NCBI GenBank assembly: GCA_002441865.1
Contig: DJNY01000070.1
Span: forward strand, 1-6,322
Length of the DNA stretch: 6,322 nt
Direction of reading: 5' to 3'
From: Lachnospiraceae bacterium UBA6452
GTDB taxonomy: Bacteria; Bacillota; Clostridia; Lachnospirales; Lachnospiraceae
A program made the translations under genes and the position numbers. Shown one piece after another: positions 1 to 5,053 of the stretch. The notes under the pieces were generated by a model. It was not told the origin of the DNA, searched no databases, and saw only the letters and a list, made by a program, of their open reading frames with translations. Numbering within the stretch: the first letter of the stretch is position 1; every line of letters begins with the position of its first letter.

Positions 1-536
1 AAATCTTGACATAGGACCACCGGTTTCACTTTTCGAAATTCGACGTGGGTATATAGTGTACTGAATACCGATGTGAGAATTTTGGTAAGCTCAATTTGTC
101 CGTTGTCATAGTAGATAATAACTTTGTCAAAGCTATTCCAAAAGCTTTCATTACTCCGCAGTACATCAGCCAGAGCTTTTGATACCTTTGAAGTCATTGT
201 TATGACATCCGGGCATTCGCTTTTCTTTACTTTGATGAAGGAATATTGAAAATCAAGTCTACGAGCAAAGTGAAACAATGCATTAAATAAACGTTTTCTT
301 TCCGCTATCAAATGGTGGGAATACACAGATTCACGCCTTATCAGTGGGCCTGTATGAATAGCATGATAGTGATAGCCTAAATTTGCTAAATGAGTATCAA
401 AAACTTTAATATTTTCAGTTATATCGATATTTTGATTGTGTAATATCATAGAAACTAAGTAGTAGGGAGCGTGCACTTCATATGGACCAAAGTCCCCAGA
501 TTCATCTATGAAGACACTAAGTATTTTTTCAGACAT
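1..536 (-). CDS. DUF3800 domain protein, 3' end cut off by window edge
   Basis: The reading frame starts at the ATG at 536-534 on the minus strand and stays open for 178 codons to the window edge, so the C-terminus is missing. The N-terminus carries the family hallmark VFIDESGDFG (residues 8-17, with acidic residues D11, E12 and D15). A central YYDNGQ segment follows, and the visible end, VVLCQD, is probably entering the conserved C-terminal Q/D motif of the family. DUF3800 proteins have no assigned biochemical activity that I can state with certainty; the acidic residues suggest a metal-dependent, nuclease-like fold, which is inference. No signal peptide or membrane segment is seen, so it should be cytoplasmic. 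An AAAAGGA ribosome binding site sits 7 nt before the ATG. Upstream lie a consensus promoter and a structured leader RNA. The gene points away from its neighbours and uses fewer CTG leucines than the genes at the right of the window, which hints at a separate origin. Confidence 0.85.
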   Translation of the reverse strand, partial: MSEKILSVFIDESGDFGPYEVHAPYYLVSMILHNQNIDITENIKVFDTHLANLGYHYHAIHTGPLIRRESVYSHHLIAERKRLFNALFHFARRLDFQYSFIKVKKSECPDVITMTSKVSKALADVLRSNESFWNSFDKVIIYYDNGQIELTKILTSVFSTLYTHVEFRKVKPVVLCQD

Positions 537-570
537 GCAATCATCCTTTTGTAGATATGTTAGATAGATA

Positions 571-652
571 TGAAAATAGCGGGGAAATTCCCCGCCGCTC
601 GGTGGACCAGGGTCTCTTGACCAGCCCCAAATTAGCTACTGCTGAATTATTA
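571..652 (-). ncRNA. GC-rich structured RNA in the leader of the DUF3800 gene
   Basis: Read on the minus strand, the transcript from the promoter at 660-688 should begin near 652 and pass through a dense set of short stems before reaching the gene. Hairpin A is AGCU (637-634) with GGCU (626-623). Hairpin B is GGUC (622-619) with GACC (614-611) around an AAGA loop, directly adjoining A. Hairpin C is GCGGGGA (595-589) with UCCCCGC (585-579), 7 bp with a 3-nt loop, followed by UAUUUUC. GC content is very high at about 579-629 and low on both sides. The GGGG at 628-625 could instead pair with the CCCC of hairpin C, giving a switchable fold. Named candidate RNA motifs (the DUF3800 series) are reported next to genes of this family, which supports a real RNA. 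It may be a cis-regulator or attenuator, or a separate small RNA ending after hairpin C. I cannot assign it to a specific motif by eye. Confidence 0.5.
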
Positions 653-659
653 TACGTTC

Positions 660-688
660 ATTATATGAGAATTATTCAGGAAAGTCAA
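660..688 (-). promoter_or_regulatory. Housekeeping sigma promoter for the RNA/DUF3800 unit
   Basis: On the minus strand a -35 box TTGACT (688-683) is followed after exactly 17 nt by a perfect -10 box TATAAT (665-660). Transcription would start near 652, leaving a leader of about 116 nt before the DUF3800 start codon. The fit to consensus (5/6 and 6/6 with ideal spacing) suggests strong constitutive expression of the leader RNA. Confidence 0.8.
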
Positions 689-751
689 ATACTATCCCTT
701 ATTGTATCAATATAATGAAAGAAAAATTCCTTATAATTTACAACACCATGT

Positions 752-791
752 CCGGAAGGTTGCTTTACAGAGTAACCTTCCGGGCTTTTTT
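752..791 (+). terminator. Strong rho-independent terminator, orphan
   Basis: A 13-bp stem (752-764 with 771-783, CCGGAAGGTTGCT against AGTAACCTTCCGG, one G-U pair) closes a 6-nt loop and is followed by GC and six T residues (786-791). The T-run lies only on the plus-strand 3' side, so it terminates plus-strand transcripts. No plus-strand gene is visible before it in the window, since the nearest gene lies on the minus strand. It also insulates the sigma-factor operon from upstream transcription. Confidence 0.9.
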
Positions 792-799
792 CATATTCT

Positions 800-826
800 T
801 GAAACCAAATCCCCACAATTCACATC
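800..826 (+). promoter_or_regulatory. Candidate ECF-sigma promoter (autoregulation)
   Basis: TGAAAC (800-805) followed 17 nt later by CATC (823-826) resembles the ECF-type consensus TGAAAC-N16-CGTC known from Bacillus sigma factors; here one base of the -10 motif and one nt of spacing differ. It lies about 70 nt before the ECF sigma gene, where an autoregulated promoter is expected. No good housekeeping promoter is seen in the same interval. The predicted start near 833 would place the 841-864 hairpin close to the 5' end of the mRNA. Confidence 0.45.
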
Positions 827-840
827 TAATGTATGTAAAA

Positions 841-864
841 TGAAATAAAGGACGCTTTATTTTA
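841..864 (+). repeat. Inverted repeat in the leader of the sigma gene
   Basis: AAATAAAG (843-850) and CTTTATTT (855-862) are perfect 8-nt arms around a GACG spacer. One G-U and one U-A pair extend the stem to 10 bp. It sits about 30 nt before the sigma start codon, between the candidate promoter and the ribosome binding site. It may be an mRNA-stabilising 5' hairpin or an operator. The stem is AT-rich and its role is not known. Confidence 0.45.
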
Positions 865-893
865 AAATTACAGATATGCGCGCAGGAGAAAAA

Positions 894-1436
894 ATGAATA
901 CAGAAAACATATTTTTAGTCAAACGAGCACAAAGGCGTGATAAAGATGCTTTTTGCGAATTGATGGACTTACAGATGAAGGATATGTACCGTGTTGCAAT
1001 CGCCATTCTGGCAAGTGAAGAAGATGCCGGAGATGCGATGCAGGATACCATATTATCGTGCTGGGAAAAGATAGATACCTTGAAGAAGCCGCAATACTTT
1101 AAGACATGGCTCACAAGAATACTGATCAATCATTGTTATACTATTTTGAGACAAAAAAGAGTTTATATTGGATTGGATCAATGTGAAGAGAGTGCAAAAT
1201 ATGATGAATATAACATTGAGTTGAAAGAAGCGTTTCGGGCATTGGATGAAAAGTACCGCCTGCCAATCGAATTATTTTACGGGCAGGGATACAAAGTAAA
1301 AGAAATTGCAGCGCTTACAGCTCTACCGGAAAATACGATAAAGACATATCTTTCAAGAGGAAGAAAGCAGCTCGCAAAGTTTTACGGAGAGGAGAATTCA
1401 TATGATGGAAGAAAAAATATTACCGGAAGAAATTGA
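894..1436 (+). CDS. ECF-type RNA polymerase sigma factor
   Basis: This 180-residue protein has the size and two-domain layout of extracytoplasmic-function sigma factors. Region 2 occupies about residues 18-86 (LVKRAQRRDKDAFCELM leading in, then the EEDAGDAMQDT segment and the WEKI...FKTWLTRI stretch typical of regions 2.2-2.4, which contact core polymerase and the -10 element). Region 4 occupies about residues 115-168, with an RLPIELFYGQGYKVKEIA helix-turn-helix and the NTIKTYLSRGRKQL recognition helix for the -35 element. The start at 894 is chosen because AGGAG (884-888) lies 5 nt before it; an in-frame ATG at 876 lies ahead of that site. The gene ends 35 nt inside the next gene, which indicates translational coupling to its likely anti-sigma partner. 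It probably directs transcription of an envelope-stress regulon including its own operon. It resembles SigV-like factors, but I do not assign a symbol. Confidence 0.93.
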   Translation: MNTENIFLVKRAQRRDKDAFCELMDLQMKDMYRVAIAILASEEDAGDAMQDTILSCWEKIDTLKKPQYFKTWLTRILINHCYTILRQKRVYIGLDQCEESAKYDEYNIELKEAFRALDEKYRLPIELFYGQGYKVKEIAALTALPENTIKTYLSRGRKQLAKFYGEENSYDGRKNITGRN

Positions 1437-2517
1437 ATTATCAGAAATCGTATTAAAGAAGACCGATCATGCCTTTGAAAGGATCAGACAGGAGGATTGT
1501 GTCATAATGAGCAGGAAAAATAAGAGAACATGGTTGAAATCACAGGCTGCGGTCATCGCAGGTGCATGTATACTGGCAGTCAGCAGTGCAAGTGTGGCGG
1601 CTGCGATTCATCATTATTGGGGAAGGGGGATGAATGGCAATATACAGGCAAGTGATACACAGCAACAGCAGTTGACAAATGACAGCATTGCTGAAATTTA
1701 TCCGGAAAAGGCTGATTATGAATCATTAAAGGTTGTAGATAATGGGGTAACGATCGCACCTGATACAGTCATTGTGGACGAGCGTTTTGCCTACATGTCT
1801 TTTACCATCTCAGGATATCAGGTGAGTGAGGACAAGGAGCCGGGATTTGAAAGCGTTAATGTGGATTCCAAAGATGTCCCATTGAATATGGCAGGATCAA
1901 TTTATGATGGGATCGTACCGGATGAGAATGGAACCCCGGTTTACGAGGATGGAAGTGCCATTCAGTTTGGAGAGGACGGAGATGTCATAAGTCATTACCT
2001 GGATGAAAATGGCAATCTGGAATATATTATCAAGGCATTTGTTGCTGATGAAACAGATACAATGTTAGGCAAAACGGTAAATGTGGAGTTTGAGAATCTG
2101 GGGACATTATACAAAACAGATTTTACGAATGAGAAAGACGGTGTATGGAAATTTGAAATGAAACTGCCTGATGTCAGCTCCGCAAAGCATTTTGATATTA
2201 ACAAAGAATTGGTGGGAGCAGACATTACAGTCACAGATGCGGATATATCACCGATATCCATGCGAGTAAATTATACGGTTTCTGCAGATATGGAAGCGAA
2301 TGAAGATGAAATTGGCATTCCGGAAATGAAGGGGGTTATCCTGAAGGACGGAACCCGTATTCCATATCTGGCAGATGGTGGAAATGTCGGTTATACGGAT
2401 GAGGCACATGTATACTATATCACAGGCTATGATCGTGTGGTAGATGTGGAGGAGATACAGTCGTTATTGCTTCTGGTTAAGCCGGGAGAGGAGCCGGTTT
2501 CGGTAGATATTCAGTGA
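1402..2517 (+). CDS. Probable membrane anti-sigma factor, DUF4179-type
   Basis: The 371-residue protein has a charged N-terminal cytoplasmic part (about 1-46, ending in a KNKRTWLK segment), one hydrophobic segment at about 48-69, and a long extracytoplasmic part. This is the topology of anti-sigma factors that hold an ECF sigma at the membrane. The stretch at about 100-140 (VVDNGVTIAPDTVIVDERFAY and following) resembles the DUF4179 domain usually encoded beside ECF sigma genes in Clostridia. The rest is acidic, beta-rich and lacks lipoprotein or cell-wall anchor signals. No zinc-binding HxxxCxxC motif is seen, so it is not a ZAS-type anti-sigma factor. AGAGGAG (1388-1394) lies 7 nt before the ATG at 1402; a second ATG follows immediately at 1405. 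The gene overlaps the sigma gene by 35 nt. The membrane segment ends in SASVAAAI, which could hold a signal-peptidase site. The stimulus sensed is unknown. Confidence 0.82.
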   Translation: MMEEKILPEEIELSEIVLKKTDHAFERIRQEDCVIMSRKNKRTWLKSQAAVIAGACILAVSSASVAAAIHHYWGRGMNGNIQASDTQQQQLTNDSIAEIYPEKADYESLKVVDNGVTIAPDTVIVDERFAYMSFTISGYQVSEDKEPGFESVNVDSKDVPLNMAGSIYDGIVPDENGTPVYEDGSAIQFGEDGDVISHYLDENGNLEYIIKAFVADETDTMLGKTVNVEFENLGTLYKTDFTNEKDGVWKFEMKLPDVSSAKHFDINKELVGADITVTDADISPISMRVNYTVSADMEANEDEIGIPEMKGVILKDGTRIPYLADGGNVGYTDEAHVYYITGYDRVVDVEEIQSLLLLVKPGEEPVSVDIQ

Positions 2518-2533
2518 AAGCACAGAAAAGAAG

Positions 2534-2561
2534 TTAAAAATGCTTGAAAGTATGATATGAT
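2534..2561 (+). promoter_or_regulatory. Weak candidate promoter before the response regulator
   Basis: TTAAAA (2534-2539) is followed 16 nt later by TATGAT (2556-2561, 5/6 match to the -10 consensus). The 147-nt gap between the anti-sigma and response-regulator genes has room for a promoter and shows no terminator. A TTGAA ... TTCAA inverted pair (2544-2548 and 2569-2573) overlaps it and could be a regulator site or chance. AT-rich DNA gives many such matches. Confidence 0.25.
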
Positions 2562-2664
2562 GTAAGTATTCAAAAATCATGTAAATCTGTAATGAGATGG
2601 TCATTTAAGAAATGGAGTTTACGGATTGATATAGAAATGCAATGACAACTTGCAGGAGAGCGAA

Positions 2665-3342
2665 ATGGCACAGGACAAAAAGATAATTTACATCATAGAA
2701 GATGACGTGGCACTGAATCACGGAATTGAGCTGACGCTTGGAAATGAAGCATATGAGTGTCGTCAGTTTTTTTCACTAGGTGAGATTCAGCATATAGAGC
2801 AGGCGGATCTTGTGATCCTGGATATCAATCTGCCGGATGGAAACGGATTTGACTATCTGAAACAAGTCAGAAAGACATCTGATGTGCCTGTCCTGATACT
2901 GACGGCGAATGATACGGAACTGGATGAGGTGATGGGACTGACGCTTGGAGCAGATGACTATGTCACAAAACCATTTTCGCTCATGACATTAAGGCTTCGG
3001 GTGAACAATCTGCTGGCAAGAGCAGGATCCAGACAGGCAGAGCATGCAGGCATATATGAAAAGCACGGTTTGTTTCTGGATTTTGGCAATTTGCTGTTTC
3101 AGAAAAACGGTGTGGAAATAGAGTTAAGTAAGACGGAGATCCGTTTGCTGAAATACTTTACGGAAAATGAAGGGATCACGCTTCCCCGGGAAAAACTGAT
3201 CGACTATGTATGGCAGAATCAGCAGTATGTAGATGAAAATGCATTGTCTGTCAGTGTAAAAAGACTGCGGGATAAAATAGAAAGTACCGGGGAGCGGCTG
3301 ATCCATACCATATACGGTATTGGGTATGTTTTTAAGGGATAG
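2665..3342 (+). CDS. OmpR-family response regulator
   Basis: This 225-residue protein has a receiver domain at about 7-120 and a winged-helix DNA-binding domain at about 130-225. The receiver shows the acidic pocket E12-D13-D14, the phospho-acceptor D53 (LVILDINLPDG), the switch threonine T80 (ILTAND) and the conserved K102 (VTKPF). The C-terminal half has the OmpR/PhoB pattern ELSKTEIRLLKYF, then VDENALSVSVKRLRDKI, then IHTIYGIGYVF. The ATG at 2665 is preferred because AGGAG (2654-2658) lies 6 nt ahead; an in-frame TTG at 2650 would put the start upstream of that site. It is followed 49 nt later by its probable kinase and then by an ABC transporter it likely controls. The sequence resembles Bce/Van-type regulators, but the exact subfamily is not certain. 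A 6-bp hairpin (3349-3354 with 3361-3366) lies in the gap to the kinase. Confidence 0.94.
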   Translation: MAQDKKIIYIIEDDVALNHGIELTLGNEAYECRQFFSLGEIQHIEQADLVILDINLPDGNGFDYLKQVRKTSDVPVLILTANDTELDEVMGLTLGADDYVTKPFSLMTLRLRVNNLLARAGSRQAEHAGIYEKHGLFLDFGNLLFQKNGVEIELSKTEIRLLKYFTENEGITLPREKLIDYVWQNQQYVDENALSVSVKRLRDKIESTGERLIHTIYGIGYVFKG

Positions 3343-3391
3343 CGGCGCATCTGCCAGATAGCAGATCTGTGGCGGGGACATAGGTGAACAC

Positions 3392-4264
3392 ATGAAGTTT
3401 AGAAGAGATGAATATGACATTTTGAATCAGATGCTGGACGATGCGATCGCAGGTACTTTTGAGGAAAACTGCTTTGATGAAAGTGAGCTTTCAAAATTGC
3501 AGACAAAGCTGATGCGCTATCTGACCACAGCATCGATGTCCGAAAGAAAGATCTGCGAAGAGAAGAATAGTATAAAGGAACTCATTACGAATATTTCGCA
3601 TCAGACAAAAACACCGCTCACCAATATACTGATGTATGCAGAACTGTTGACAGAGGCAGCGGAGACAGAGAAGGAAAAGGAATATGCCGGCGAAATATAT
3701 GCGCAGGGGAAGAAGCTGGAAAGTCTGATCGGTGCACTTGTGAAAATGTCGCGGCTTGAGACCGGAATCTTCCAATATGAGCAAAAGATAACTGCTTATC
3801 AGGTGATCATCCAAAAAGCAGTGGAACAGGCGTTCCCTAAAGCCAGCGCAAAGAAGATAACAATCCATGTAAAAGAGGGTGGCAGCTATCAGGCAAACAT
3901 TGACGAAAAATGGGTTGTGGAAGCTATATACAACATTCTGGACAATGCGATCAAGTATTCAGATGAAGGCACGACGATTTCTGTGGAAGAGTTTTCATAC
4001 GAATTCTTTTCAGGGATACGGATCACAGATCAGGGCATTGGCATCGCGGAGGAAGAAATTCCATTATTGTTTGGACGGTTTTACAGAGGAAAAACGGTAC
4101 ATGATAAAGAAGGAATAGGCGTCGGCTTATATCTGGCGCGTGAAATCGTGGAACATAACGGAGGATACATAAAAGTCAGGTCAGAAGTCTTAAAGGGCTC
4201 TACATTTGATATATGTTTTCCAAGAAATGCAAGGAGTGAGGTTCCAAATATTGCAACATTGTAA
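3392..4264 (+). CDS. Soluble sensor histidine kinase without membrane segments
   Basis: The 290-residue protein has all kinase core motifs. The phospho-acceptor H70 sits in NISHQTKTPLTN, an HQxKTP form of the usual HExRTP box. The dimerisation helices run to about residue 125. The ATPase domain has the N box NILDNAIKYS (N181, N185), the G1 box DQGIGI (D213, G215, G217), the F box LFGRFYRG and the G2 box GIGVGL (G241-G245). The N-terminal 60 residues are charged and helical with no hydrophobic span, so the protein is cytoplasmic and has no sensor domain of its own. It probably receives its signal through a partner, plausibly the transporter encoded next to it, as in Bce-type modules; this is inference. 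Its start is preceded by AGGTGA (3382-3387) at a short 4-nt spacing. It should phosphorylate the response regulator encoded just upstream. Confidence 0.93.
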   Translation: MKFRRDEYDILNQMLDDAIAGTFEENCFDESELSKLQTKLMRYLTTASMSERKICEEKNSIKELITNISHQTKTPLTNILMYAELLTEAAETEKEKEYAGEIYAQGKKLESLIGALVKMSRLETGIFQYEQKITAYQVIIQKAVEQAFPKASAKKITIHVKEGGSYQANIDEKWVVEAIYNILDNAIKYSDEGTTISVEEFSYEFFSGIRITDQGIGIAEEEIPLLFGRFYRGKTVHDKEGIGVGLYLAREIVEHNGGYIKVRSEVLKGSTFDICFPRNARSEVPNIATL

Positions 4265-4298
4265 GATTTGAGAAAGAATCTGGAAAGAACAATGCGAT

Positions 4299-4333
4299 AT
4301 GCTGGGTATTGTAAAGAAATACGCAGCATTTTT
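4299..4333 (+). terminator. Weak terminator or attenuator hairpin between kinase and ABC genes
   Basis: ATGCTG (4299-4304) pairs with CAGCAT (4324-4329), and GTATT (4306-4310) pairs with AATAC (4318-4322). A single G/G mismatch separates the two segments and the loop is 7 nt. Five T residues (4329-4333) follow. The stem is only moderately GC-rich, so partial termination or an mRNA processing site is more likely than a full stop. No convincing promoter is seen between it and the ABC gene. Confidence 0.45.
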
Positions 4334-4366
4334 AATTGCCTAAACTACAATGGAAAGGAAAGCAAA

Positions 4367-5053
4367 ATGGAAATTTTAAGAACAGAAAATCTGAAGAAAT
4401 ATTATGACCAGAATATGGTATGTGTGAAAGCATTGGATGGCGTGGATCTGTCTGTAGAGCAGGGAGAATTTGTAGCGATCGTCGGTACATCCGGAAGCGG
4501 AAAGTCTACACTTCTGCATATGTTGGGAGGACTTGACCGCCCTACAGCAGGTACGGTGCTGGTAGATGGGAAAAAGATCTTTGACCTGAAAGAGGAAGAA
4601 CTGACTATTTTCAGAAGGAGAAAGATCGGTTTTGTATTTCAGGCATATAATCTTGTTCCGGTGCTGAACGTATATGAGAATATTGTGCTGCCGATCCAGT
4701 TAGACGGCAGCAGAGTGGATGAGGCATTTATAGAGCAGATAATCGAAGTACTGGGCCTTACCGAAAAGAAAAACAGTCTGCCGAATCAGCTCTCCGGCGG
4801 GCAGCAGCAGAGGGTGGCGATCGCGAGAGCACTTGCCACAAAACCGTCTATTATCCTGGCAGATGAACCGACCGGAAATCTGGATTCCAAAACAAGCCAG
4901 GATGTATTGGGTTTGCTTAAGGTAACTGGGCAGAAATTTAAACAGACGATCGTTATGATCACACATAACGAGGAGATCGCGCAGATGGCTGACCGTATCA
5001 TCCGTATTGAGGATGGACGCATTTTAGCGGGAGGGGGTCAGATCCATGCGTAA
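4367..5053 (+). CDS. ABC transporter ATP-binding protein, MacB/BceA-like
   Basis: The 228-residue ATPase is a standard single nucleotide-binding domain. It shows Walker [10 protein letters not shown] (residues 40-48), the Q-loop glutamine Q92 ([10 protein letters not shown]), the signature LSGGQQQR (142-149), Walker B IILADEP with catalytic E167, the D-loop NLD (171-173) and the switch histidine H200 (ITH). The FQxxNLxP stretch and the downstream FtsX permease place it in the MacB/LolD/BceA group, which uses ATP for mechanical work on the membrane or for antimicrobial-peptide removal instead of ordinary import. The start at 4367 has AAGGAA (4355-4360) 6 nt ahead; an upstream in-frame TTG at 4268 would add 33 residues that include the hairpin region and match nothing in the family. 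Its last 8 nt overlap the permease gene, so the two are translated together. Confidence 0.95.
   Translation: MEILRTENLKKYYDQNMVCVKALDGVDLSVEQGEFVAIVGTSGSGKSTLLHMLGGLDRPTAGTVLVDGKKIFDLKEEELTIFRRRKIGFVFQAYNLVPVLNVYENIVLPIQLDGSRVDEAFIEQIIEVLGLTEKKNSLPNQLSGGQQQRVAIARALATKPSIILADEPTGNLDSKTSQDVLGLLKVTGQKFKQTIVMITHNEEIAQMADRIIRIEDGRILAGGGQIHA

Noticed and set aside
571..652. tRNA, CRISPR repeat or tandem-repeat type III antitoxin
   Set aside because: There is no cloverleaf or T-loop sequence, no repeated unit with spacers, and no tandem repeats; only single distinct hairpins are seen.
711..737. Plus-strand promoters around the TATAAT motifs at 711-716 and 732-737
   Set aside because: Neither has a recognisable -35 box at 16-18 nt, and such motifs are common by chance in AT-rich DNA.
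748..843. Short plus-strand reading frame of about 31 codons starting at ATG 748
   Set aside because: It runs straight through the terminator stem and T-run, and no ribosome binding site precedes it.
876..893. Upstream ATG as start of the sigma factor
   Set aside because: The AGGAG at 884-888 lies after this ATG and 5 nt before the ATG at 894; the extra residues MRAGEK are encoded by the ribosome binding site itself.
2592..2606. Small hairpin AATGA-GATGG-TCATT as a terminator after the anti-sigma gene
   Set aside because: The stem is only 5 bp, AT-rich, and lacks a T-run.
2650..2664. TTG start for the response regulator
   Set aside because: The ribosome binding site at 2654-2658 lies inside this extension and fits the ATG at 2665.
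3491..3868. 125-codon minus-strand reading frame opposite the kinase gene
   Set aside because: It lies antisense to clearly conserved kinase motifs, and its translation is cysteine-rich and family-free, typical of a shadow frame.
4268..4366. TTG start giving a 33-residue extension of the ABC ATPase, or a leader peptide with ATG at 4292
   Set aside because: The family starts near MEILRTENL, a good ribosome binding site precedes 4367, and the extension is read through a hairpin. No site of comparable quality precedes the upstream starts.
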